Below are positions 1 to 6,761 of a stretch of DNA of 7,760 nt, one piece after another. The notes below the pieces were generated by a model. That model made no database searches and was not told the DNA's origin. It worked only from the letters and a program-made list of their open reading frames with translations. The position numbers were made by a program, and so were the translations under genes. The stretch covers positions 1 to 7,760 of the forward strand of contig NZQU01000004.1 of assembly GCA_002696025.1 (NCBI GenBank), given 5' to 3'. Origin of the DNA: Crocinitomicaceae bacterium (GTDB lineage: Bacteria; Bacteroidota; Bacteroidia; Flavobacteriales_D; Crocinitomicaceae). Within the stretch, counting starts at the first letter, position 1, and every line of letters begins with the position of its first letter.

Positions 1-1224
1 GAATACTAAAACTTTCTTTCTGTAACCATTAATAATTGCAATAATATTATTTAAACTCATGCCAAAATTAAGAGCTATAAACAAGAGGAAACAAAATAAA
101 AATTTAGGGAAATCTCCAATCTTTCTTTTATTTCCAATCCAAAAACCAATTCCATAAATAAAAATCAAACTTAAAAGTGAAAAAGTAAAAATTAAACTTG
201 CAATAAACCCAACAGGCTCATAATTAGAACTATAAAAAATAGAAGAAAAAATACTCAGCAATAACATTGAAAAAAGAAATAAAAACATCGAAGAGTGAAA
301 AAGGTGAACAAGTGCAAAAAACCTTTTTGACCGTGATATATTCGATGAAAACAATACTTTTTTATTTAACTTATTAAAACATGATGCACCACCACCAATC
401 CACCTTGTTTGTTGAATTCTTAGAGCCTCTATTGTGGTTGGAAGCTCTGCTGGACATATTATATCAGAGGCATAAACCCCCTTGTAATTTAAAAGCTGTA
501 TTCTAAAGGACAAATCTAAATCTTCAGTCACAGTATCACTGCTCCAACCTCCCGCCTCATCAATTACTGATTTTTTTAGTATTCCACCAGTACCATTAAA
601 TTGAATGAAATCTCCGCTGAAATAACGCCCTTCTTGCTCTACTGTAAAGTGCATATCCAAAGCAAAAGCTTGAATTTTAGTTAGGATCGATAGACCTTCA
701 TTTGCATGTCCCCATCTGGTTTGTACAAAAGCAATCTCTTTATTTTTAAAATAAGGCAATGTATTGATTAAAAAGTCTTTTGGAGGAATAAAGTCAGCAT
801 CAAAAATCGCAATGTATTCGCCAGTTGATTGTTTTAATGCCGCATCTAATGCCCCAGCTTTGTAACCATCTCTATTATCTCTGCATATATGCTCAAAAGC
901 AGTCTTTAAGTTGTTGTTTTTTATAAAAATAGATATTAAAGAACTGGTTTCATCGGTTGAATCATCTAAAATTTGTACCTGCAATAAATGGCGTGGATAA
1001 TCAATATTTTCAATGGCATTTAAAAGATCCAAAACAACATTTTTTTCATTATATACTGGGAGTTGAATGGTTACTTTTGGAAATACCCCTAAGGAATTTT
1101 GTTTTACTGCTGAACCATAGAAAAAAGAACGCAAAAAATAGATGCCTAAGCGAAATTGCAACAGTGCATATATTAAAAAAATAGATGCTAAGAAATAAAA
1201 CAAATATGAAAGAACACTCTCCAT
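1..1224 (-). CDS. Cellulose-synthase-like family 2 glycosyltransferase, membrane-bound (partial, C-terminus beyond left edge)
   Basis: The reverse-strand frame opens with ATG at 1224 and stays open to base 1, giving 408 residues without a stop. An N-terminal membrane segment (about residues 4-26) precedes a cytosolic GT-A domain starting at PKVTIQLPVYNE (49-60). The full processive-type GT2 motif set is visible: ILDDSTDE (D87/D88), DAD (142-144) for metal and nucleotide sugar, TED (233-235) with the likely catalytic base, and QQTRW (271-275), matching QxxRW. Hydrophobic segments at about 306-328, 336-362 and 371-388 should anchor the domain in the inner membrane. Flavobacterial relatives are, from memory, near 490 residues, so perhaps 80 are missing. 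The start overlaps the previous gene's stop as TAATG, suggesting translational coupling. The family transfers sugars from nucleotide donors to a lipid or growing glycan; the acceptor and product cannot be read here. All catalytic motifs are intact. Confidence 0.93.
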   Translation of the reverse strand, partial: MESVLSYLFYFLASIFLIYALLQFRLGIYFLRSFFYGSAVKQNSLGVFPKVTIQLPVYNEKNVVLDLLNAIENIDYPRHLLQVQILDDSTDETSSLISIFIKNNNLKTAFEHICRDNRDGYKAGALDAALKQSTGEYIAIFDADFIPPKDFLINTLPYFKNKEIAFVQTRWGHANEGLSILTKIQAFALDMHFTVEQEGRYFSGDFIQFNGTGGILKKSVIDEAGGWSSDTVTEDLDLSFRIQLLNYKGVYASDIICPAELPTTIEALRIQQTRWIGGGASCFNKLNKKVLFSSNISRSKRFFALVHLFHSSMFLFLFSMLLLSIFSSIFYSSNYEPVGFIASLIFTFSLLSLIFIYGIGFWIGNKRKIGDFPKFLFCFLLFIALNFGMSLNNIIAIINGYRKKVLVF

Positions 1225-1907
1225 TACTTAAACAAACTTTTAAAAATCCACAATAATATAATTGTTCCGGCTTTAATAGATCCTTTAATTGTACCTGAAA
1301 CTTTTGATTTACCAATACGAGGCTTATAACTTACGGGCACCTCCATATATTTAAGCCTCTGTTTTACTGCCTTAATTTGCATTTCAACAGTCCATCCATA
1401 AGTTTTATCTTTCATAGATAGCTTAGAAAGAGACTCGTGTTTTATTGCCCTAAAAGGACCAAGATCAGTAAACAGACCTCCAAAAAAAATTCGAATCAAA
1501 AAAGTTGCTAGTTTATTGCCAAATATTTGATGGGCTTTAAGTGAGCCTTTTTGACGCTTGCCTAATACTCTAGAACCAACAACAAATTCGTATTCATTTT
1601 TTTTAATTGGCTCGATTAATTGAGTGATTTCTTTTGGATCATCTGAATAATCTCCATCTAAAAAAACAACTATTTCAATGTCTTTTTTTTTCAGATATTC
1701 CATTCCTTTTAAACATGCCCATCCATAACCTCGTCTATTTTCAGTCAAGACAACCGCTCCGTTTTTCTCAGCAATTAACGCAGTATCATCTGTAGAGCCA
1801 TTGTTTACAACAACGATCTCTGCAATTATATTTTTGGGCAAATCTTGAACTACTTTTTTAATAGAAAGCGCTTCATTAAATGCAGGAATTATAACCCCTA
1901 CTGTCAT
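1224..1907 (-). CDS. Family 2 glycosyltransferase, dolichol-phosphate mannosyltransferase (DPM1)-like
   Basis: This 227-residue soluble GT-A enzyme begins MTVGVIIPAFNEA, the usual start of this family. Visible motifs are VVNNGSTD (33-40) in the nucleotide-binding region, LDGDYSDDP (83-91) containing the metal-binding DxD, GSR (111-113), DLGPFRAIK (148-156), and a C-terminal RIGKSKVSGTIKG (197-209) typical of DPM/DPG-synthase-like GT2 proteins. The family moves a hexose from a nucleotide sugar to a polyprenyl phosphate or other lipid on the cytosolic face; the substrate here is unknown. There is no C-terminal multi-helix membrane domain, only a weak hydrophobic stretch near 212-225. Start choice: an in-frame ATG at 1946 would add 13 residues but overlap the upstream DUF547 gene by 35 bases. 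The start at 1907 leaves a 4-base gap and matches the family N-terminus, so I prefer it without certainty. The stop overlaps the next gene's ATG. Confidence 0.9.
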   Translation of the reverse strand: MTVGVIIPAFNEALSIKKVVQDLPKNIIAEIVVVNNGSTDDTALIAEKNGAVVLTENRRGYGWACLKGMEYLKKKDIEIVVFLDGDYSDDPKEITQLIEPIKKNEYEFVVGSRVLGKRQKGSLKAHQIFGNKLATFLIRIFFGGLFTDLGPFRAIKHESLSKLSMKDKTYGWTVEMQIKAVKQRLKYMEVPVSYKPRIGKSKVSGTIKGSIKAGTIILLWIFKSLFK

Positions 1908-1911
1908 CTTT

Positions 1912-2697
1912 TCAATTGAAATTTGCTGGTTTAACTCCCCAATCATATTTTTTAAAAAGAATTGTGGGGGATTTATCTTTAGGGATTAAATTATATTTTT
2001 TAAGAAACTCTACAACTCCATCTTCCCCACTAAAGTCATCTTTAAACCAAGAAAAAAGTTCACTAATCAACACTTCATTCTTCTCAGCATTATATTCACA
2101 GTTGTTTTCAACATAAAACCGTGTTGCATCCTCTAACTGCTGTTCTAATTCATCAGGGTTATAATAGGCAATTGCCGGACATGAAGTCGCACCACAATTT
2201 AAAGTGAAATGAATCCTATTCTCAAGTGTTTTAAGCATGAATTTTTTTGTGATAAAAAGATTGGTGATATTTTCATCTGTCTTTAATCGCATAATGCCAT
2301 TTTCTATGTCGTTAAGACTTAGTTTTTCACCACCAATTAGTATGTCATTTTTTTTAAAAAAAGCGTTTTTATCTTCAAAAAGATTTGGATTTTCAAGCAA
2401 TCGAATTTGAACAAGGGAATTATATGTATTTATCCAAAAAGCAAGCTTTTTATTTGGTGTATTTAATTCAGAGTGTAACTTTTTTAAATTGATTTGCTCT
2501 AATGTATCCAAGTAGGCCCTAAATGGCAACTCCGATTTTATATAAAGAAGCATGCTTTGAGAAAAATCGATTGGATTAACTGGATAAACGTTAGATTCTG
2601 GCAATTCTTTTTGGCTTTCAGAACATTTTTGTGAAGTGAGCAAAACAAAAGATAGAAAAGTAAATAAAAGAATAAATGGTGGAATATTTTTTTTCAT
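1912..2697 (-). CDS. Exported DUF547-domain protein
   Basis: This 261-residue protein has an N-terminal signal-like segment: MKK followed by a hydrophobic core at about 6-21. Cys25 comes right after it, but the preceding residues SQK do not fit a standard lipobox, so cleavage as a lipoprotein is doubtful; a Sec signal peptide or membrane anchor is likelier. The rest matches DUF547: LAFWINTYNSLV (85-96), then IHFTLNCGATSCPAIAYYN (162-180) with His163, Cys168 and Cys173, then FYVENNC (194-200), FSWFKDDF (215-222) and a terminal YDWGV (251-255). The biochemical role of DUF547 is unknown to me; the invariant-looking His and Cys residues hint at a catalytic or metal/thiol function, which is inference. 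It is first in a tight operon with two glycosyltransferases, suggesting a periplasmic or outer-surface role linked to glycan or glycolipid production. Its start lies in an unusual T8/A8 context. Confidence 0.88.
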   Translation of the reverse strand: MKKNIPPFILLFTFLSFVLLTSQKCSESQKELPESNVYPVNPIDFSQSMLLYIKSELPFRAYLDTLEQINLKKLHSELNTPNKKLAFWINTYNSLVQIRLLENPNLFEDKNAFFKKNDILIGGEKLSLNDIENGIMRLKTDENITNLFITKKFMLKTLENRIHFTLNCGATSCPAIAYYNPDELEQQLEDATRFYVENNCEYNAEKNEVLISELFSWFKDDFSGEDGVVEFLKKYNLIPKDKSPTILFKKYDWGVKPANFN

Positions 2698-2829
2698 AAA
2701 AAAAACAAAATTTTATAATACATAGGAATTGCTAAGTTAGAAAAACAAGACAATATATTTATTATGATTGCTTGTAATTGATTTATTTTAACAATGATTT
2801 AATTACATTTAATAAATCTTTTCCGTATA
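2698..2829. promoter_or_regulatory. Divergent intergenic region between the DUF547/glycosyltransferase operon and the two-component operon
   Basis: This 132-base AT-rich stretch must hold the promoters of both transcription units. For the leftward operon, the best candidate I see on the minus strand is TTG at 2748-2746 followed after 21 bases by TATGTATT (2724-2717), a poor match to TTG/TAnnTTTG. For the rightward unit, TACATTTA lies at 2804-2811. TGATT occurs at 2765, 2779 and 2795, with the longer TGATTTA at the last two. An exact 8-base inverted repeat, GATTTATT (2780-2787) and AATAAATC (2811-2818), brackets the rightward -7 candidate. These may be binding sites for the response regulator encoded downstream, but in such AT-rich DNA chance is a real alternative. 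Confidence 0.5.
2804..2811 (+). promoter_or_regulatory. Candidate Bacteroidota -7 element for the histidine kinase operon
   Basis: TACATTTA matches the Bacteroidota -7 consensus TAnnTTTG in all but the last base. It ends 18 bases before the kinase ATG, comparable with the 16 and 20 bases seen for the two stronger promoters further right. A TTG at 2778-2780 could serve as the -33 element, although the spacing is slightly long. Confidence 0.4.
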
Positions 2830-4455
2830 ATGAATAAATACAGATTAAATATTATTGTCATATCTCTAGCTGTTTCAATAATCTCGTTATTCATTATTCA
2901 AGCATATCAGACATCACAGATTTATGACCGTAAACTCACTCAATTTAACACAAATCGATCAACCTCTCTTGAAAGAATCACCATAAGGCATGAGAAAGCA
3001 GAAGACATAAGAAGATACATGAAAATCATTAAAAATGATTTTCAACTTGAATATCAATCAGTTTTAAAGAAAGAATTTAGAAAATTATTTGAAACCAAAG
3101 ATGCATCCATTCATGATACACTTATTGATTTAAATGGAACAATAAACAACTATCTAATTGTAGAGGGAACATCAATAGATTCATTAGGCAATTCTAAAGA
3201 AGAAAAAGTAATTACAAGAGACATATACAAGGTAGAGGAGCTTTTTAATTACAATATTAAAAAAATACCTCCCAGAGATTCAATCAAAACATCAATCGAG
3301 TTAAATCAGCAAGTTTTACAAGAAATTTTCAAAAAGGCCAAAACTGTTAACGACATGATGTTTAGGACTTTTCCGGACTCTGTTAAAAATGCAAACCAAA
3401 GAGAGGTTAATATTCTTTTTCTTGACTCAATTGTAAAGTCGGAAATAGCAGATGATGATCTTCCCAAGAACTACAGTTTTATGATTGTGAATCATAAAGG
3501 AAAACCATTAAAATACAAAGAGGACATCAAGAATTATAGCTCAAGTTTAAACAAAAAAAAATGTGGAAAAACAAAATTGTATCCTAGTGATATATTGAGC
3601 AATAACCTTTGGTTATATATATATTTCCCTGACAAAAACACATATATATTTGATGGAATGAAAACATCCTTATATGTGACTTTATTACTCGTCATTTTAG
3701 TTGGTCTTTCACTTTTCTTCATGTACAAAACAATATTGCTTCAAAAAAGATTTACTGAATTAAGAACTGATTTTATATCGAATATGACTCATGAATTTAA
3801 AACACCTATTTCCACAATTGCTTTGGCCTGTGAAGCACTTGGTGATGATGATGTTATTTCAGAAGAAGATAAAAACAATATAGCCCCATATGTTAACATG
3901 ATAGATGCTGAGAACAAACGTCTATCGAAATTGGTTGATGGCATTCTTCAAAGTGCCATCATGATGAAAGGAAAAATGGAACTTGAAAATGAAAACACAA
4001 ACATCAATGAGTTGGTTAGAAATATAAGCAATCAATTTTCATTTAGAATAAACAGCCTTAATGGAAGCCTCAATATTAATATACTTGACAAAGAATATTA
4101 TCACTCCTGTGATAAACTCCATTTAACCAATGCAATTTCTAATTTAATTGATAATGCTATAAAATATAGCTCTGAAAGCCTAGTTATTGATATCTCATTA
4201 ATAGAGGCGGATGGAGAATTAAAACTTATTATAAAAGATCAAGGAATTGGCATAAAAAAAGAACATCTTCCAAGAATTTTTGATAAATTGTACCGAGTTC
4301 CAACTGGAAACATTCATAATGTAAAAGGGTTTGGGCTTGGATTAAATTATGCCAAAGGTATTATAAACCATTATGGATGGGAAATAACGGTCAATAGTGA
4401 ATTTGGGAAAGGAACAGTTTTTACAATAATATTTAAAAATATACATGATGTCTAA
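2830..4455 (+). CDS. Membrane sensor histidine kinase, RprX-like
   Basis: This 541-residue sensor kinase has two membrane segments (about 7-26 and 279-299) that enclose a roughly 250-residue extracytoplasmic sensor region. I recognise no named domain in that region; it starts with a charged helical stretch (35-90). The cytosolic half has the dimerisation/phosphoacceptor helix with FISNMTHEFKTPIS (315-328), placing the phosphorylated histidine at His321. The ATP-binding domain follows, with the N box NLIDNAIKYS (438-447), G1 box DQGIGI (470-475), F box IFDKLYRV (483-490) and G2 box GFGLGL (500-505). All catalytic boxes are intact, so an active kinase is expected. There is no HAMP domain: the second membrane helix runs almost directly into the His helix. 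Architecture and N-terminus resemble Bacteroides RprX-type kinases. It overlaps the response regulator gene by 11 bases, which makes them a cognate pair. The stimulus is unknown; cell-envelope state is a guess from the neighbours. Confidence 0.95.
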   Translation: MNKYRLNIIVISLAVSIISLFIIQAYQTSQIYDRKLTQFNTNRSTSLERITIRHEKAEDIRRYMKIIKNDFQLEYQSVLKKEFRKLFETKDASIHDTLIDLNGTINNYLIVEGTSIDSLGNSKEEKVITRDIYKVEELFNYNIKKIPPRDSIKTSIELNQQVLQEIFKKAKTVNDMMFRTFPDSVKNANQREVNILFLDSIVKSEIADDDLPKNYSFMIVNHKGKPLKYKEDIKNYSSSLNKKKCGKTKLYPSDILSNNLWLYIYFPDKNTYIFDGMKTSLYVTLLLVILVGLSLFFMYKTILLQKRFTELRTDFISNMTHEFKTPISTIALACEALGDDDVISEEDKNNIAPYVNMIDAENKRLSKLVDGILQSAIMMKGKMELENENTNINELVRNISNQFSFRINSLNGSLNINILDKEYYHSCDKLHLTNAISNLIDNAIKYSSESLVIDISLIEADGELKLIIKDQGIGIKKEHLPRIFDKLYRVPTGNIHNVKGFGLGLNYAKGIINHYGWEITVNSEFGKGTVFTIIFKNIHDV

Positions 4456-5140
4456 ACCTGAAACACGGATATTATTAGCTGAAGATGATGAAAATCTTGG
4501 GGGATTGTTATCAAATTATTTAACAAAAAAAGGATTCAAAGTCGTTTTATGTAAAAATGGCAAAGAAGCATATACCACATTTATTGATGGTTCTTTTTCA
4601 TTTTGCGTTTTTGATGTCATGATGCCTATTATGGATGGGTTTAAATTAGCTGAAGAAATTAGAGAAGTTGATAAATCAGTTCCGATCTTATTTTTGACTG
4701 CTAAAGGACAGCAAGAAGACAAATTAAAGGGATTTGCTATTGGGGCAGATGATTACCTTAGCAAACCATTTTCAATGGAAGAATTAGTTGCTAGAATAAC
4801 AGCAATACTAAAAAGGTCATCTCCAAAAGAAGTCAACATTAATTCTAATCTGATGATTGGAAGCATAAAATATGAGCCTGAACTTCGCCTATTACACCTT
4901 TCAAATGGAATAAAAAAACTTACAACTAAAGAGAATGACTTACTTAATTTATTGGTAAAAAACCAAAATATTATCCTTGACAGACAAGCAACTTTAAGAG
5001 CTGTTTGGGGTGATGACAATTATTTTAATGGAAGAAGCATGGATGTTTACATCGCTAAACTAAGAAAAATGCTTCTCGAGGATAATAATATTGAAATCAT
5101 GAACGTTCATGGTAAAGGATTTAAACTAATAATAAAGTAA
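4445..5140 (+). CDS. rprY: Response regulator, OmpR/PhoB family, RprY-like
   Basis: This 231-residue DNA-binding response regulator is the partner of the overlapping kinase gene. The receiver domain (about 7-125) has the acidic pocket E13-D14-D15, the phosphorylated Asp57 in CVFDVMMP, the switch Thr85 in FLTAK, and Lys107 in LSKPFSMEELVARI. A winged-helix DNA-binding domain follows (about 137-231): LTTKENDLLNLL (159-170), the recognition region GRSMDVYIAKLRKML (196-210) and the terminal VHGKGFKLI hairpin. The KxLLAEDDENLG-type start, VMMPxxDGF and IGADDYLSKPFSMEELV closely resemble Bacteroides fragilis RprY, recognised from memory. The ORF offers two consecutive ATGs (4445 and 4448), and either could be the true start; both lie inside the kinase reading frame, so translation is probably coupled. 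Targets are not shown by the sequence, but the divergent 2698-2829 region and the downstream glycan genes are candidates. Confidence 0.95.
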   Translation: MMSKPETRILLAEDDENLGGLLSNYLTKKGFKVVLCKNGKEAYTTFIDGSFSFCVFDVMMPIMDGFKLAEEIREVDKSVPILFLTAKGQQEDKLKGFAIGADDYLSKPFSMEELVARITAILKRSSPKEVNINSNLMIGSIKYEPELRLLHLSNGIKKLTTKENDLLNLLVKNQNIILDRQATLRAVWGDDNYFNGRSMDVYIAKLRKMLLEDNNIEIMNVHGKGFKLIIK

Positions 5141-5233
5141 TGTTGAAGTATTAATTTATTAGGCCTTATTTTTTTATGATAATAAAGCTATTAATAAATA
5201 ATTCATCTCTACATTTGCACCTATTTTAACAAA
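5141..5233 (+). promoter_or_regulatory. Intergenic region with the flippase promoter
   Basis: TACATTTG at 5210-5217 is an exact match to the Bacteroidota -7 element TAnnTTTG and is followed by CAC. It ends 16 bases before the flippase ATG, so the transcript leader should be only about 10 bases. No TTG stands at the expected -33 position; TAAAGCT (5183-5189) lies there instead and recurs near the next promoter. AGGCCT (5161-5166) with a T7 run (5169-5175) looks terminator-like at first glance but forms no looped stem. No Shine-Dalgarno sequence is visible before the ATG. Confidence 0.6.
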
Positions 5234-6673
5234 ATGCAACGCATATTTTTTTCTGGTCTGTTTATTACGCTTTTGCTTAATATTTTAATCAAACCACTTG
5301 CTCTTTTCGGTATTGATGCGGTTGTACAAAATAGGGTTGGACCAAATGATTATGGAACTTATTTCTCTTTGTTAAACCTCTCTATACTTTTTAATATTGT
5401 TTTAGACATTGGAATTAACAACTACACCACAAAAAAAGTGGCCCAAGACCCACAAAAGGCAGCTGACTATTTTGGAAAAGTAATGGTCTTAAGATTTGTG
5501 CTTTTTATTGTTTATACATTGTTTACTCTTTCAATTGGATACGTGATTGGATATGGAGAAAAGCAATTTTTAATGTTGGCTTTTTTAATGTTTAATCAAC
5601 TATTAATTATGATTATTCAATTTTCAAGAAGCTATTTCTCGGGGTTTCATTTATTTAAAACTGATGCCATTATTTCTGTTTTAGACAAATCACTATTAAT
5701 TCTATTATGTGGATTTGTTTTATACGCTCCCATTACAAATGAATCATTTGAGATATTCTGGTTCATAGGAATTCAAACTATTTGCTACTTAATTACTGTA
5801 GTGGTTGCGTTATTTTTATTGTTAAGAAAAATAAATGCAAAAGATTTCTTTTTAGACCTACCATTTTCATTTGATTTAATAAAAAAAAGCATCCCATATG
5901 CTGTATTAATATTACTAATGATTTTATATACCCGATCAGACTCTGTGATTTTAGAAAGGATTCATCCGGATGGACAATTTCAAACAGGGATATATGCGCA
6001 GGGGTTTAGACTCTTAGATGCTCTTTATATGTTTGGAATGGTATTCGTTGGAGTATTATACCCCATGTTTTCAAGGCAAATAAAAAAAGCCAAACATGAG
6101 GTTTTCCCATTATTAAATACTGCTGGAAACTTACTTATGGGAGGCTCTATATTTGTAGTCATCACCTTGTTATTTAATGCCGAGTTAATCTTAGGTTTGA
6201 TTTACGATCAAAATATTCATGAAGCCGCACTTTCTTTTAGATGGCTTATGATTGGTTTTATTGGCATTAGCTTAAACTTTATATTTGGAACCCTTTTAAC
6301 AGCAAACGGAAATTTAAAACAACTGTGCTTCATATCGATAATTGCGATTATTATTAACATCACCTTGAATCTTAGTTTAACACCAAGACTTGGTGCAGAG
6401 GGAGCTGCTATTACAATGCTAATAACTCAAGGTATGGTTGCTATTTCTCAATTTATATTGGCTAAATCTATTATTAATTTCCCTATTAAATTAAAAAGCA
6501 TTTTTGCTTATCTTATTTTTATTGGTTCACTTCTAAGTATAAGCATCCTATTTATTGACAATCAATTTCTTTTAGTAATTCAATTATCTATTGGAATACC
6601 CGGATTATTTATTTTAAGATTTATAGATATAAATGAACTTAAAAATGCATTTATAAAGAAGGGAAGCATCTAA
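5234..6673 (+). CDS. Polysaccharide/oligosaccharide flippase, Wzx-like (MOP superfamily)
   Basis: This 479-residue protein is almost entirely hydrophobic. I count about 14 membrane segments, at roughly 4-24, 42-60, 84-106, 111-131, 148-166, 174-198, 216-232, 263-280, 297-320, 335-357, 364-382, 390-412, 422-441 and 446-464. That number and the length fit the polysaccharide transporter branch of the MOP superfamily. Recognisable family stretches include VGPNDYGTYFSLLNLS (35-50), LDIGINNYTTKKVA (57-70), IYAQGFRLLDAL (253-264), and LLTANGNLKQLCFI (354-367) followed by NLSLTPRLGAEGAA (379-392). Members move undecaprenyl-linked oligosaccharides from the cytosolic to the periplasmic face of the inner membrane, before polymerisation or ligation. 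It has its own promoter and is followed 88 bases later by a Wzz-like gene, consistent with a Wzx/Wzy-type pathway. The actual glycan cannot be told, and I leave out the wzx symbol because orthology is unproven. Confidence 0.92.
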   Translation: MQRIFFSGLFITLLLNILIKPLALFGIDAVVQNRVGPNDYGTYFSLLNLSILFNIVLDIGINNYTTKKVAQDPQKAADYFGKVMVLRFVLFIVYTLFTLSIGYVIGYGEKQFLMLAFLMFNQLLIMIIQFSRSYFSGFHLFKTDAIISVLDKSLLILLCGFVLYAPITNESFEIFWFIGIQTICYLITVVVALFLLLRKINAKDFFLDLPFSFDLIKKSIPYAVLILLMILYTRSDSVILERIHPDGQFQTGIYAQGFRLLDALYMFGMVFVGVLYPMFSRQIKKAKHEVFPLLNTAGNLLMGGSIFVVITLLFNAELILGLIYDQNIHEAALSFRWLMIGFIGISLNFIFGTLLTANGNLKQLCFISIIAIIINITLNLSLTPRLGAEGAAITMLITQGMVAISQFILAKSIINFPIKLKSIFAYLIFIGSLLSISILFIDNQFLLVIQLSIGIPGLFILRFIDINELKNAFIKKGSI

Positions 6674-6761
6674 AGTTTAAACTTGAAAACATTAAAAAAA
6701 GTAAAGCTTTATATTCCAATCCCTTATATTAATTAATTTTGCATCATATTATATAAAACAA
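6674..6761 (+). promoter_or_regulatory. Intergenic region with the Wzz-like gene promoter and two palindromes
   Basis: TAATTTTG at 6734-6741 is an exact TAnnTTTG -7 element followed by CATC. It ends 20 bases before the ATG at 6762. No clear -33 TTG is present at the expected distance. Two perfect palindromes lie upstream: AAGTTTAAACTT (6673-6684), starting on the last base of the flippase stop codon, and TAAAGCTTTA (6702-6711). The latter contains the TAAAGCT heptamer also found upstream of the flippase. Their role, if any, is unknown. No convincing terminator was seen. Confidence 0.55.

Noticed and set aside
957..1184. 75-codon open frame on the plus strand
   Set aside because: It lies antisense within the cellulose-synthase-like gene, whose motifs are unmistakable, and its translation resembles no family.
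1049..1315. 88-codon minus-strand open frame spanning the junction of the two glycosyltransferases
   Set aside because: It overlaps both real genes in another frame and has a hydrophobic, low-complexity translation that arises from AT-rich DNA.
1683..1691. Nine-base homopolymers inside genes (1683-1691 in the DPM1-like gene, 3553-3561 in the kinase) as phase-variation switches
   Set aside because: They encode ordinary lysine runs in AT-rich DNA, both genes are in frame, and tracts this short are expected by chance here.
1789..1812. NNGSTD in the DPM1-like enzyme instead of DDGS/DNGS
   Set aside because: Looks like loss of a nucleotide-binding aspartate, but Asn at this place is common among GT2 proteins, and the DGD motif is intact.
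3613..3650. TA-rich dinucleotide stretches in the kinase gene
   Set aside because: Short, in frame, and encode ordinary hydrophobic residues (YIYF, TYIF); no repeat array.
4516..5019. Two minus-strand open frames opposite the response regulator
   Set aside because: The plus-strand frame has a full receiver and winged-helix domain; the antisense frames have no recognisable content.
5150..5176. Possible intrinsic terminator after the response regulator (AGGCCT then T7)
   Set aside because: The GC-rich part is a loopless palindrome with a mismatch next to it, so no stable hairpin forms before the T run.
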